64,000 nucleotides of DNA from Chitinophaga varians (GCF_014529945.1 NZ_JACVFB010000010.1:124001-188000), one strand, 5' to 3'; counted from the first letter of the stretch, positions 16,543-25,657 are shown. A program made the numbers and translations. Notes: generated by a model from the letters alone, not told the origin.

Positions 16543-18924
16543 TTATTCTGCTCTCAGCGACTTCACAGGGTTCATTAATGCCGCTTTTATTGACTGGTAG
16601 CTGATGGTAAGCAATGCAATGGTGAGTGCCAGCATACCGGCAACAATAAATATCCACCATTCCACATGAACAGCGTAGGCAAAATTATGCAGCCATTGGC
16701 TCATTACATACCACGCTAATGGAGTAGATAAGATAATAGCAATGATCACCAGTTTCAGAAAGTCTTTCGACAGCAACATCACTACATGCTGGACACTGGC
16801 GCCCAATACCTTACGAACGCCTATTTCTTTGGTCCGCTGTTCCGCCATGAAAGAAGAAAGCGCCAGTAAACCAAGACAGGAAATAAAAATGGCAATAATG
16901 GCGAAGTAGTTGGACAGTTTACCTACCATAATTTCACCTTCATAAAGTTTTCCATATTCGGCGTCTACAAAGCTATAGGTGATGGGAATGCCGGGGTTAA
17001 AGGCATTCCACGCGTCTTCCATACCAGCTATGGCCTGCTTTGTTTCTCCTGCTTTGAAACGTACCAGTATATTATCATGGCCGGAAGCCGCTCCAAGCCA
17101 GATGATCATAGGCTGGATAGCAGTATGCAACGATTTTATATGAAAGTCTTTTACCACTCCGATGATCTTTCCTTCTTTACCCCACAAACTTAATTTTTCG
17201 TTTTCCGGATTTTTAAGCCCCATTGTCCGCGCTGCGGCTTCATTGATCATATAGCTGCCGGAGTCTGTACCATAGGCAGGTGAAAAATCCCTGCCGGATA
17301 AAAGATCGATACCAGCGGTTTTAGTAAAATCATAGGATACGGAGAGCTGTGTAAATTCAACGGAACTGTTAGGGTCTTTACCTGTCCAGTTAACGGAGTT
17401 GGTGCTGGCGGCTGCATCGGTAAAGTTATTGGCAATACCACATACCGCCTGTATGCCCGGGGTGCGGAGCAGGGTTTCCCTGAATGCATCATACCTGTGG
17501 GTAGCCACTGCACCTTCAGCTCTCAGGTAGATCAGGTTTTCGCGGTTGTACCCCAGGTTCTTTTTCTGTACATAGGCCATTTGCTGGTATACCACCAGTG
17601 TACCGGATATCAATAACATAGATAATATAAACTGGAAGATGACCAGCCCCTGTCTGAATAATTTTGCATCTGAACCGGTTTTAAGGCTGCCCTTCAGCAC
17701 ACGTACCGGAGCTAAAGCGGAGAGGTGCAAAGCAGGATAACTGCCCGCCAGGAGGCCTGTTATTACGGCAATGCCGGCCACTGTCAGCCAGAAGAGCCCA
17801 TTATTCAGCGGAAGCTGTATGTCTTTTCCCGTAAGGGCATTGAACCCTGGCAGGACCAGCAATACCGTCACGAGGGCAAAGATCAGTGCCAGGAAGGCAT
17901 ATAACAACGCTTCCCATATGAACTGCACCGCAAGTGAGCCCCGCATAGCGCCCATTACCTTACGTACGCCTATTTCCCTTGCCCTTTTTGCAGAACGCGC
18001 TGTAGCCAGGTTCATGAAGTTGATACACGCAATCAGTAATAAAAATATAGCCACAATGGTGAACAACCTGATATATTCTATCCTGCCACCACTTTGCTGC
18101 CCGCCCTTAAAATTGGAGTAGAGATAACCATCTCCGTAAGACTGCAAAAACAACTCAATATCAAAAACGTTCGCATCAAGGGCCTTGTTATACTCTTTCA
18201 GGAAATGTTTCATCTTGGTCTGAAGCTTTTCCATATCCGTGTCTGGCCGCACCTGGATATAGGTCAGTGGGCCATTGTTATTCCAATCCTTCATCCAGCC
18301 ATTACGTTCCAGGCAGTCCTGCCAGCTGAGCAGAAAATCATATTTTTTTGAGGAGATACCTGGCAGGTCTTCAAATACGGCTGTTACCAGGTAATCTTTT
18401 TTTGTATCTATCCTGATAGTTTTTCCCATTGCCGCCTCCGGCGAACCGAAATACTTTACTGCCAGCTTCCTGGAGATAGCAAGACTGCCAGGCGTACTTA
18501 ACGCAGTAGCTGGTGCTCCTGCCAGCAGCGGCACGCTGAACATCCTGAACCAGTCGGCACCGGCAAAATTGCCGGTCTCCTTATTTACATTATTACCAAT
18601 GGCAAATGTCATACGCATATCGTCCCAGGTAGTGGAAGCGGCAGCGTAAACAATTTCAGGGAACTTCCGTTTCAGCTCCTCTGCCAGCAGGCCCGGACCA
18701 CCACGGCCAACTTCAATGTTGCCATTGTGGATCTGCCTTTCCAGTACACTATAAAGAAACGGCCCGTTTTGATGGTACCGGTCTATACTGCGTTCATGCT
18801 GTATCCATAACATGATAACAAGACAACAGGCCATGCCCAGCGCAAGCCCGAGAACATTGATAGCAGAAAGTACCTTGTTACGGGCCATCATCCGCCAGCC
18901 CGTCTTGATATAGTTTTTTAACAT
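16543..18924 (-). CDS. FtsX/MacB-type ABC permease
   Basis: 793 residues from the preferred ATG at 18924 (LKNYIKTGWRMMARNK). The longer frame to 19032 would run into an inverted repeat. It has the standard Bacteroidota layout: N-terminal TM helix (VLGLALGMACCLVIML), a large periplasmic MacB-PCD domain, three TM helices around LLLIACINFMNLATARSAKR, a second half beginning FRQGLVIFQFILSMLLIS, another periplasmic domain and a last TM block with TKEIGVRKVLGAS. The repeated REIGVRKVxGA motif is a coupling helix. It likely acts with an ATPase encoded elsewhere, in mechanotransmission or export rather than simple transport. Transcribed alone, with a terminator downstream and a strong inverted repeat upstream. 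Confidence 0.88.
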   Translation of the reverse strand: MLKNYIKTGWRMMARNKVLSAINVLGLALGMACCLVIMLWIQHERSIDRYHQNGPFLYSVLERQIHNGNIEVGRGGPGLLAEELKRKFPEIVYAAASTTWDDMRMTFAIGNNVNKETGNFAGADWFRMFSVPLLAGAPATALSTPGSLAISRKLAVKYFGSPEAAMGKTIRIDTKKDYLVTAVFEDLPGISSKKYDFLLSWQDCLERNGWMKDWNNNGPLTYIQVRPDTDMEKLQTKMKHFLKEYNKALDANVFDIELFLQSYGDGYLYSNFKGGQQSGGRIEYIRLFTIVAIFLLLIACINFMNLATARSAKRAREIGVRKVMGAMRGSLAVQFIWEALLYAFLALIFALVTVLLVLPGFNALTGKDIQLPLNNGLFWLTVAGIAVITGLLAGSYPALHLSALAPVRVLKGSLKTGSDAKLFRQGLVIFQFILSMLLISGTLVVYQQMAYVQKKNLGYNRENLIYLRAEGAVATHRYDAFRETLLRTPGIQAVCGIANNFTDAAASTNSVNWTGKDPNSSVEFTQLSVSYDFTKTAGIDLLSGRDFSPAYGTDSGSYMINEAAARTMGLKNPENEKLSLWGKEGKIIGVVKDFHIKSLHTAIQPMIIWLGAASGHDNILVRFKAGETKQAIAGMEDAWNAFNPGIPITYSFVDAEYGKLYEGEIMVGKLSNYFAIIAIFISCLGLLALSSFMAEQRTKEIGVRKVLGASVQHVVMLLSKDFLKLVIIAIILSTPLAWYVMSQWLHNFAYAVHVEWWIFIVAGMLALTIALLTISYQSIKAALMNPVKSLRAE

Positions 18925-19014
18925 GGAGATACCGTTTGCCAGGATCAACAATAATACTGCCATCTGCCGGAAGTACCTGATAGCAACTGTTGTACATGTT
19001 ATGCGTCCGCCTGT

Positions 19015-19053
19015 CTGTTCGTATCTGAACAAGTAGTGTTCAGATACGAACAG
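19015..19053. promoter_or_regulatory. Perfect 16-bp inverted repeat upstream of the permease
   Basis: Arms CTGTTCGTATCTGAAC (19015-19030) and its exact complement (19038-19053) enclose a 7-base loop. Each arm is itself a partial palindrome of the form GTTC-N6-GAAC, so the site looks like two operators in tandem. It lies about 90 bases upstream of the permease start on the minus strand. Confidence 0.6.
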
Positions 19054-19176
19054 TTAGAGCAAGACAACAATAAGTAATGCAGGCCCAGGCGCCCTGTGGC
19101 ATGCCACCCAGGGAATCAATACAGCGACTGGAGAAAAGAAAGATTGTTTTGAACCCGAAAGATAACAGACAACTGC

Positions 19177-20493
19177 TCACTCGCGGTTGATCTTCATCAC
19201 CTGTTTACCATTTTCATAGATGATCAGTGAATGTGTATCCGGAAATTCGATCTGCACATCATACCCTTCGAGGAAAAATTTATTCGTTGATTCCGGATAT
19301 AACAATGCTGTAGGTACCCCGTCACCAGATACTTTGATGGCGTTTCCCTGCTGCTCCACCTTCATCAGTTTACCATTGTTTTGTACATAGGTACCTGTAT
19401 ATCTTTTGATCACTTCCTCTGCTATCGCGATTCTTTCATGGCTAACGACGCCTTTGTTCATGGTTGCCAGCACCTGGTTGCCAACAGCCAGCACGCGCTT
19501 TATTACCTGATCTGTCACAAACATGCCGTTGTCTGCGTTGGTCATCATCACCACCCCCCGTTTAGATTTTGGCAGGAAAACCGCCATGGTACGTACCCCT
19601 ACATCAGAGCCACCGTGTTCCAGCGCATATTCGCCGTCAGGCAGCCCCGTTACCAATCCCCACCCCAGGCACCGGTAGTAGTTTTCTTTTACTTGCACCT
19701 GTGGGCGGACCATTTGAGCAAATAGCGTATCCGAAAGGCCTAAACCCATCATGGTAGCGAGACCGAATTTGCAGTAATCCTCTACCGTGGTGATTAAGTC
19801 ATCCGCAGCACTGACGGAGGTTTGAATCGACACCGCATAGCGATTGCCCTGTCCATTGTGCCACATCGCAAAGCGGCTGGTATCCAGTGTTTTGCTCCAG
19901 TATTGCGTTTGATGCATCCGCAATGGCTTAAACAGGTACTTTTGCATGAGTACATTTAACGGTTGATGAAACTTGCTTTCCAGCGCACGGCGCAAATATT
20001 CAAAGCCTTCTCCGGAATAGCGAAATTTGGTACCTGGCTCAAAATCGAAACGCAACTTCGTGTTACCATTGTCTGTACGCCAGTTCGGGAAACCGGTCTG
20101 ATGACTCAGCACCGTGCGGGTAGTAAGTTTATTCAGCCAGGGATTATTGACAACATCAGGATCTGTCCAATAATGTGAAAGCGGTTCATCCAGGTCCCAC
20201 AAGCCTTCCCGGACCAGTTTCATCGTCAGCATAGCCGCTACCGGCTTGGTTTGCGATGCGATATTAAACAATGTATGTAGAGGTGCAGGATGACCTTCTT
20301 TTAAATAACCGAATGTTTTTACCCATTTAACACGCCCATCTTCTATAATGCCGACACCTGTACATGGAACATGGTTTTGGGCCATCCAAATGGGGATGTC
20401 ACGGACCAGGGAAGTAATGACGGTATCCTGCTGCGCAGAAGCAGGGCTGCTGAGGACCAGGGTGATAAGGAAGAGCGCGTGGCTGATTTTCAT
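19177..20493 (-). CDS. Secreted serine hydrolase, class C beta-lactamase-related
   Basis: A 438-residue protein with a signal peptide (residues 1-20, ending SPASA). The beta-lactamase/transpeptidase fold motifs are S80-Q-T-K83 (nucleophile Ser80 and Lys83), the Y159-S-G motif in place of YxN, and H293-G-G (HxG/KTG equivalent). The C-terminal 100 residues form a small beta-rich tail (YTGTYVQNNGKLMKV). Such enzymes act as esterases, D-aminopeptidases or beta-lactamase relatives in the periplasm; activity cannot be told from sequence. It is divergently transcribed from the AraC-type regulator, with palindromes in the gap. Confidence 0.88.
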   Translation of the reverse strand: MKISHALFLITLVLSSPASAQQDTVITSLVRDIPIWMAQNHVPCTGVGIIEDGRVKWVKTFGYLKEGHPAPLHTLFNIASQTKPVAAMLTMKLVREGLWDLDEPLSHYWTDPDVVNNPWLNKLTTRTVLSHQTGFPNWRTDNGNTKLRFDFEPGTKFRYSGEGFEYLRRALESKFHQPLNVLMQKYLFKPLRMHQTQYWSKTLDTSRFAMWHNGQGNRYAVSIQTSVSAADDLITTVEDYCKFGLATMMGLGLSDTLFAQMVRPQVQVKENYYRCLGWGLVTGLPDGEYALEHGGSDVGVRTMAVFLPKSKRGVVMMTNADNGMFVTDQVIKRVLAVGNQVLATMNKGVVSHERIAIAEEVIKRYTGTYVQNNGKLMKVEQQGNAIKVSGDGVPTALLYPESTNKFFLEGYDVQIEFPDTHSLIIYENGKQVMKINRE

Positions 20494-20573
20494 AATCCTG
20501 AGATATACACCAAAAAATGTCCTGAAGATAAAATAAAAAGGAGGTTTTTGGCAATCATAAAGCAGGTTATTTA

Positions 20574-20587
20574 CCGTCCCGGGACGG
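20574..20587. promoter_or_regulatory. 14-bp palindrome CCGTCCCGGGACGG
   Basis: Perfect palindrome in the intergenic region between the divergent serine hydrolase (-) and AraC-type regulator (+), about 80 bases from the hydrolase start. It stands out as GC-rich in an A/T-rich region and is a candidate operator. Confidence 0.4.
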
Positions 20588-20693
20588 AAAGTCTTCGAAC
20601 TGAAAAAATGACAAATTTTATTGTTGGGATTCTCAATTAATAGCTGTTATTCGAAATTTATGAGAGAAATACGTCTCTTCGGAGAAATATATT

Positions 20694-20716
20694 ATTTTAG
20701 AACATTGTCCTAAAAT
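20694..20716. promoter_or_regulatory. Inverted repeat ATTTTAG-N9-CTAAAAT
   Basis: A perfect 7-bp inverted repeat with a 9-base spacer, 100 bases upstream of the AraC-type regulator start. It could be an autoregulatory site. The rest of the 20494-20815 gap holds the 14-bp palindrome and nothing else recognisable. Confidence 0.3.
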
Positions 20717-20815
20717 CCTATCGCCATGAAATTGCCGCAGATATAGATTCCGGGAACTGTCAACCGTTTAATCCACCCACACTGGTAATACAATGTTCAC
20801 CCTTAACCCATTCGT

Positions 20816-21709
20816 ATGCGATTTGTGAATTTTATGCTGCACCCTGCTTTGCAGGGATTGATCAGTAACGCCGGTATGATGTATGCTGATTTTGAAGAAT
20901 ATGGTATCTCTACTACCTATGAGTTTCCCTGGTCTCCGCATATTCGCCTCAACTTCACGGTGCATGGACTTCCGCTGCATATCAGAAAGGAAAATGAAGC
21001 GCTGCTTACGCCTTTGCCGGACTGCTCTCTTATTGGCCCGCAGCTGTGCAGGAATATGATCTGTTTTGACCCGAAAAGTGTCGTCATATGTATCTGTTTC
21101 CATCCCGGCGGGTTTCATCGTTTAACCGGTATCCCTGTACATGAAATGATCAATAAGGACCTGGATGCCGGTTCTCTGATGGGCAGGGGAGTATTGCAGG
21201 TGGCAAAGGAGCTGCAGACAGCAACAGGGCCGGAACAGATGAAACAAATCATTGAGACCTTTTTTCTCAAAAAGATACAACTGAAGGAGACTGTATTACA
21301 GCCATTTGATAAAGCTATTGCACAATGGACAGACTATAGCGGTAATATTCCTGTCAGCGACATTGCCAGGGACGCCTGTTTAAGTATACGGCAGTTTGAA
21401 CGGAAGTGCCATGAGCGCCTGGGAATTACTCCCAAACTGTTTGCCCGGCTGGTTCGCTTTTCAAAAGCATATGCTTTGGCTGAACAACAGCAAAAACGTA
21501 GCTGGACAAGCCTTGCCTATGAGTGCGGATATTATGATCAGATGCATCTGATCAGCGATTTTAAGGCGTTTACCGGTATGACTCCCAGTTCAATGGATAC
21601 CGCTCATTCGCTGAAGCTGATCTATTTGCTGGAAACTGACCCTGGTATTCATTTGTATCATGAGCCCATCGACCTGTATTCCATGGGAGAGCAGTTCTAT
21701 AGAGTATAA
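20816..21709 (+). CDS. AraC-family transcriptional regulator
   Basis: A 297-residue regulator. The N-terminal half is a beta-rich effector-type domain of the kind found ahead of AraC HTH in Bacteroidota (PHIRLNFTVHGLPLHIRK, VICICFHPGGFHRLTGIP, HEMIN). The C-terminal third has the two HTH motifs: IPVSDIARDACLSIRQFERK with RLGITPKLFARLVRF, then SLAYECGYYDQMHLISDFKAFTGMTPS. ATG at 20816. It is divergent from the serine hydrolase, which it may regulate. Confidence 0.88.
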   Translation: MRFVNFMLHPALQGLISNAGMMYADFEEYGISTTYEFPWSPHIRLNFTVHGLPLHIRKENEALLTPLPDCSLIGPQLCRNMICFDPKSVVICICFHPGGFHRLTGIPVHEMINKDLDAGSLMGRGVLQVAKELQTATGPEQMKQIIETFFLKKIQLKETVLQPFDKAIAQWTDYSGNIPVSDIARDACLSIRQFERKCHERLGITPKLFARLVRFSKAYALAEQQQKRSWTSLAYECGYYDQMHLISDFKAFTGMTPSSMDTAHSLKLIYLLETDPGIHLYHEPIDLYSMGEQFYRV

Positions 21710-21917
21710 CTGATTGATAATCAAAAATAGGAATGTCGTCTTCCTCCTATATTATTCAATTCATATCTGATAGGTTTGTATCATTCTAAAGTGACGGTTA
21801 AAACCTGGTGTGCTAAGATCAATTCCACGATAAGTAGCTGAACATGTTTGTAGCATTGCCCGCTTGTTTGAGCCTGTAGCTGTTAACCATTTTATCTGAT
21901 AACATAAACCAAAAAGT

Positions 21918-23060
21918 ATGAAAACACTCATTGAAAAGACAAATGTAAAGGTCATGACCATATTTGTTATGATTGTACTGATAGCAGCAGCTTGCAAAAA
22001 AGACGTTTCTCCTGAAAAAGAAGTTTTCAACAGAACTGAAGTATATAACAAAGCCACCGTAGAAAATGGTTATTTACATTTTGCCAGCTACACTGATTTT
22101 TTTGATGCAGTGATCAGCATGTACAATGTTAATGAGGAAACAAGGATGCAAAAAGAAAAAAAGTTAGGTTTTTTATCTTTAAAGACAGTTTATGTCGGAT
22201 TTAATAAGGAGCTGGACAAATTAGAGACGCTGGGTAAAGACGAATATTTCAGGGGATTCGAACTTTTAAAAGAAAAGTATGCTAAGCAGATAGGTTTTTC
22301 CAGGGATTCCTATTATTTGAAATGTTCCGGAATGGTGGAGGCTTCATTAGCCAATAGTGAGGGAATTGTAAGCGTCGGGAATGACTTTTTATATTTTAAT
22401 GAAAAATCGATACAGACGTTTAAAAATATATCATATACTGAATTAAAGACAAAGCTTTCAAACGGACAAATGCCATCAACAGAGTTGGTGGGTGTCCGTT
22501 CCAACCCGAATTCGTTTAGCGTCGTAAGTTCTGCGTTTAATATTTTCACGGGAAATTCAGGCAGAGCTCAGCTGGGTGTCAGAGCGAAACTATATAATAT
22601 GCATAACAGTGCGAATGGCTATGCAGCATACGCCACCTATGAGTGTAATGCGCAACATAAAAATATTTTTGGTACATGGAGAAATGTAAGATATTTATTA
22701 TCAGCCGGAGGAAACCTTAACATTGGAGTGATCTATGGTGGCAATAATTCACCGATGTACACAAATGTACAAATTTCAACAGCACCGGGTTCTGTTGATG
22801 AAGGGAGTAAAGAGTTTGTAATAGCAGCGTCTAAAACCCTGGTGGCTAATCCTTCCAGTGCTTTGCCCCAAAACGGTTACATTCAATTCACTAATAGTGG
22901 TATTGCCCAGGTAGATGATAGTTTTCTAAAGAACGACGGCTATTGGGAGAGTATCAGTTCTGCTGCATTTGGTGTTCCTACAATTAGTGCCCAAATAATT
23001 GGAGGTAGTCTGTTCAGCTACCCCTCTGTTGATTTCGGTACTGTTTTTATGAATTTTTAA
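21918..23060 (+). CDS. Lipoprotein of unknown function
   Basis: A 380-residue lipoprotein. The signal peptide has an unusually long hydrophilic n-region, then a hydrophobic stretch (MTIFVMIVLIAAA) and Cys26 followed by KKD. The mature part begins with a helical segment (NGYLHFASYTDFFDAV, then KEKKLGFLSLKTVY) of a type seen in Bacteroidota surface lipoproteins, and ends as a Ser/Asn/Gly-rich beta region (SAGGNLNIGVIYGGNNSPM). No enzyme motif is recognised. It is monocistronic, between the AraC gene and a tRNA remnant, with low-GC sequence unlike its neighbours, which may indicate transfer. Confidence 0.65.
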   Translation: MKTLIEKTNVKVMTIFVMIVLIAAACKKDVSPEKEVFNRTEVYNKATVENGYLHFASYTDFFDAVISMYNVNEETRMQKEKKLGFLSLKTVYVGFNKELDKLETLGKDEYFRGFELLKEKYAKQIGFSRDSYYLKCSGMVEASLANSEGIVSVGNDFLYFNEKSIQTFKNISYTELKTKLSNGQMPSTELVGVRSNPNSFSVVSSAFNIFTGNSGRAQLGVRAKLYNMHNSANGYAAYATYECNAQHKNIFGTWRNVRYLLSAGGNLNIGVIYGGNNSPMYTNVQISTAPGSVDEGSKEFVIAASKTLVANPSSALPQNGYIQFTNSGIAQVDDSFLKNDGYWESISSAAFGVPTISAQIIGGSLFSYPSVDFGTVFMNF

Positions 23061-23214
23061 TCTAAATCAACGCTCATCGTTGTTGTCACTGTCAGGTATA
23101 ATCGTCTTAATAATTTTCGCCGACATACCAGTCACCACCACATTGTCCGGCGCATCTTTTGAAATATAGGTTTGATACAAATACCTCACAACTCATTCTT
23201 CCGAAACTAGATAA

Positions 23215-23231
23215 GAATCCGGTTCCGGGCA
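23215..23231 (+). pseudogene. 3' fragment of a tRNA gene
   Basis: Reads GAAT (end of T-loop), CCGGT (T-stem), TCCGGGC (acceptor strand) and discriminator A, then ACG. The last 19 bases match the intact tRNA-Leu at 17 of 19 positions. The upstream part of the tRNA is absent. A tRNA-style terminator follows. This is the arrangement expected when an integrated element displaces the 3' end of a tRNA. Confidence 0.65.
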
Positions 23232-23238
23232 CGTTAAG

Positions 23239-23277
23239 AAAAGGCTTGTAAGTTGATACTTACGAGCCTTTTTTTAT
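23239..23277 (+). terminator. tRNA-type terminator after the tRNA remnant
   Basis: A 15-bp stem with one G-U pair (AAAAGGCTTGTAAGT / ACTTACGAGCCTTTT), a 4-base loop and a T-run. Its core resembles the tRNA-Leu terminator at 16157-16195. Confidence 0.85.
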
Positions 23278-23833
23278 GTAGTCAATTGCCGCTTGCTTTT
23301 GTAAATCAGGAGAACTTCCTTTTGACGAAGAAATATAAATGCAGTGTGCATATTATTTACTACATCCGGTTTTCATTTTTTTTACAATTATCCAACTACG
23401 TACAATGAGCATTGCTGATAAGGTAAGCAGTGGTGACCAAATGGAGATGCGCTCAACTGCTTTCTGACAGCGGTTATCTGTTGATCGTGGAAACGAGATC
23501 AACTTGATGTTGCAACGTGTAATGCACTCGATAATTAAATTTGAAATAGTAAAGTGTACTAAATCAATTGTCTGAAGAAGTGTGAAGAATTTATTTGGAA
23601 TTATTATTATTTTTTTACTACTTTAGTTTTCGGAAACAAACTTATAAACCCTCATAATAATTGTTTACGTTTTTTGCTCGTTGAGAATTTCCTGATTAAC
23701 TTTTAGAATTGATAATTGAAAACACCTGATGCCAGCTTGTGAAGGATAAGCCTCCCAAAAATATATAGCTGGTATTCGCTGACATTTGTTATTTATCTGA
23801 GAAATAGTTCCGATATTTTATTGCGGAGAACTT
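23278..23833. other. A/T-rich intergenic region before the biosynthetic locus
   Basis: About 550 bases with low GC and no recognisable gene or RNA. The promoter of the biosynthetic locus may lie here, but no convincing TTTG/TAnnTTTG pair is seen. It separates the tRNA remnant from the first cluster gene. Confidence 0.4.
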
Positions 23834-25147
23834 ATGTTTATGATAAACCTTAACCAAACTCACCATCAGGAACTGCTGGATATAGAAGGGGTTTTGCGGA
23901 CCCATGGAGAAGTGGAATCGTGTGTGGTAGTAGCTTCCCCCGAAAGTTCATTTTTTTTATTTTACAAATTAGTACAAAACGTAGAGTTTGTGCCATCGTT
24001 AGGTGAACACGATATCTATGATGTCTTTATTTATAATTCCATGGCCAGTGATGATATGAGAGTGAAGGGATATCGGGAAGCATTGGCTGATAAGGTGAAA
24101 GATAAAGTGGTACTGGACCCTGGTACGGGAACGGAACTGATTCTGGCAAGACATTGTATTCATGCCGGGGCAAAAAAAGTATATGCTGTGGAAGCGCTGG
24201 AGCATGCATACAAACAGGCGCGGGAAAAGGTCACCGCACTTGGACTGGAGGATAAAATAACGTTGATCCTGGGCGATGCCCGTCATGTAACGCTACCGGA
24301 GAAGATAGATTATATTGTTTCCGCGTTGGCCGGTAACATTGCCAGTTCAGATGGCTGTATTCCATTAATCAATGAACTGAAAGGCAACTTTGGGCGCGAT
24401 GTGAAATTTATTCCCAACCGTTACCTGACACAGGTGGCGGCAGTAGAGTTGCCCGCAACGATTTATGAGAAAGGGTTGAGCCCTATGTCGGCCTATTATA
24501 TCAGCGAGGTCCATAAAAAATACGGGCATACTTTTGATGTAAGGATGTGTCTGCGTTATTTTTCATCTTCGTTACTTATATCAGATACAGGCACGGTAGA
24601 GGATATTGCTTATGAATCAACATTATGTGAATCGGCTGAGCAGCAAACAACGTTGTCTTTTGTCAGAGATGGGATGATACATGGTGTTGTATTTTGGTTG
24701 AATGCGTACACAGATGCATTCATGATGATTGACAGTTTACAGCATACGCACCATTTACCGGTATATTTTCCGTTGTTCGAAAATGGTATGGAGGTAAAAA
24801 AAGGAGATCATCTCTGTTTGACCTTTTCCAGATCTACCGGCCGGGATGGTTATCATCCGGATTATCATGTAAAAGGATGGGTGGAATTTGAAAATGGAGA
24901 ACGCCTAAATTTTGAACACGACAGCGGCCACCAGGGGCCACTTACAACAGATAATAGGAAGCAGGGCACACCGCTTAAGACATATGAATATATTACTGAA
25001 AAGACGCTGAAAGATTACGTAAAATCAAAGTTGCCAGGCAATACGGCTTCCTACAAAATGATAAGGGTAGAGCAATGGCCTTTGAACGCCAACGGAGAAA
25101 TAGATAAACAGCAGCTGCTGCGGCATGTGCGTGTTGATAAAAGATAA
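23834..25147 (+). CDS. Free-standing methyltransferase embedded in an adenylation C-subdomain
   Basis: 437 residues. The N-terminal stretch LLDIEGVLRTHGEVESCVVVA matches NRPS adenylation sequence just after motif A8 (xELGEIExVLxxHPxV). A class I methyltransferase of PRMT-like type follows (YREALADKVKDKVVLDPGTGTE, with Asp95 and GTGT in motif I, then AGAKKVYAVEA). The protein returns to adenylation sequence near residue 375 (ITEKTLKDYVKSKLP) and ends with motif A10 as NGEID. The catalytic Lys of A10 is Glu422, and the large N-terminal adenylation domain and PCP are missing, so it cannot activate an amino acid. The double-Glu loop of true arginine methyltransferases is also absent (SALAGNIASSDG). 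It may act in trans on a carrier-bound residue, or be a relic of a lost module. The frame is intact. Confidence 0.8.
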   Translation: MFMINLNQTHHQELLDIEGVLRTHGEVESCVVVASPESSFFLFYKLVQNVEFVPSLGEHDIYDVFIYNSMASDDMRVKGYREALADKVKDKVVLDPGTGTELILARHCIHAGAKKVYAVEALEHAYKQAREKVTALGLEDKITLILGDARHVTLPEKIDYIVSALAGNIASSDGCIPLINELKGNFGRDVKFIPNRYLTQVAAVELPATIYEKGLSPMSAYYISEVHKKYGHTFDVRMCLRYFSSSLLISDTGTVEDIAYESTLCESAEQQTTLSFVRDGMIHGVVFWLNAYTDAFMMIDSLQHTHHLPVYFPLFENGMEVKKGDHLCLTFSRSTGRDGYHPDYHVKGWVEFENGERLNFEHDSGHQGPLTTDNRKQGTPLKTYEYITEKTLKDYVKSKLPGNTASYKMIRVEQWPLNANGEIDKQQLLRHVRVDKR

Positions 25148-25435
25148 GCTGCCTTCATGCTTGTATATTTCGTATAGGCATATTAGTTATTTTATGATAT
25201 TTTTAACATGGAGAGAGATGATATTTGAGTATTTTTATAACGTAAACCGCTTTATTGGAGTTTAGGAAAAACACATGGTCGCAACATTTTTGATGAATCT
25301 AACCAGGCTAATATCCAGAAAAACTGTCTCGTAAAGAAATGTGATGAAGACTGGTGATTGTTCCTGTCACACAGGCTTTTCTATCTGATTTGTTGAACCA
25401 GGACAAATTTGAATTCCGTATTTTATTTTTTGCTG
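25148..25435. other. Intergenic region, no gene seen
   Basis: About 290 A/T-rich bases between the methyltransferase gene and the tandem repeat. No terminator, promoter or RNA gene is convincing. Confidence 0.4.
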
Positions 25436-25657
25436 TTTTCTACTACGCTTGTGGCTTAGCAAAGCGACAGCTTTGCTCCCGGAGCCATACAGATTGATTC
25501 CCTTTAATTTATTTTTGATGGTTTCTACTATGCTTGTAGCTTAGAAGAGCGACAGCTTTGTCCTCGAAGCCATTCAAATTGATTCCTTTTAGTTTATTTT
25601 TTATGTTTTCTACTATGCTTGTAGCTTAGGTGAGCGACAGCTTTGCCCCGGCCCCAT
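25436..25657. repeat. Three tandem copies of an 85-bp unit
   Basis: Units start at about 25436, 25521 and 25606 (TTCTACTA recurs with an exact 85-bp period); the third is incomplete and diverges after about 50 bases. Each unit carries a variant of GCGACAGCTTTG. In unit 1 this forms a perfect 8-bp hairpin, AGCAAAGC-GACA-GCTTTGCT, which decays in units 2 and 3. The array ends about 100 bases before the CmlA-like gene. It is not a CRISPR array: units are contiguous without unique spacers. Confidence 0.8.

Noticed and set aside
23834..25147. True protein arginine methyltransferase
   Set aside because: The double-Glu loop is missing and the ends are adenylation-domain sequence.
25436..25657. CRISPR array
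   Set aside because: Three contiguous 85-bp units without unique spacers, decaying between copies, and no cas genes.
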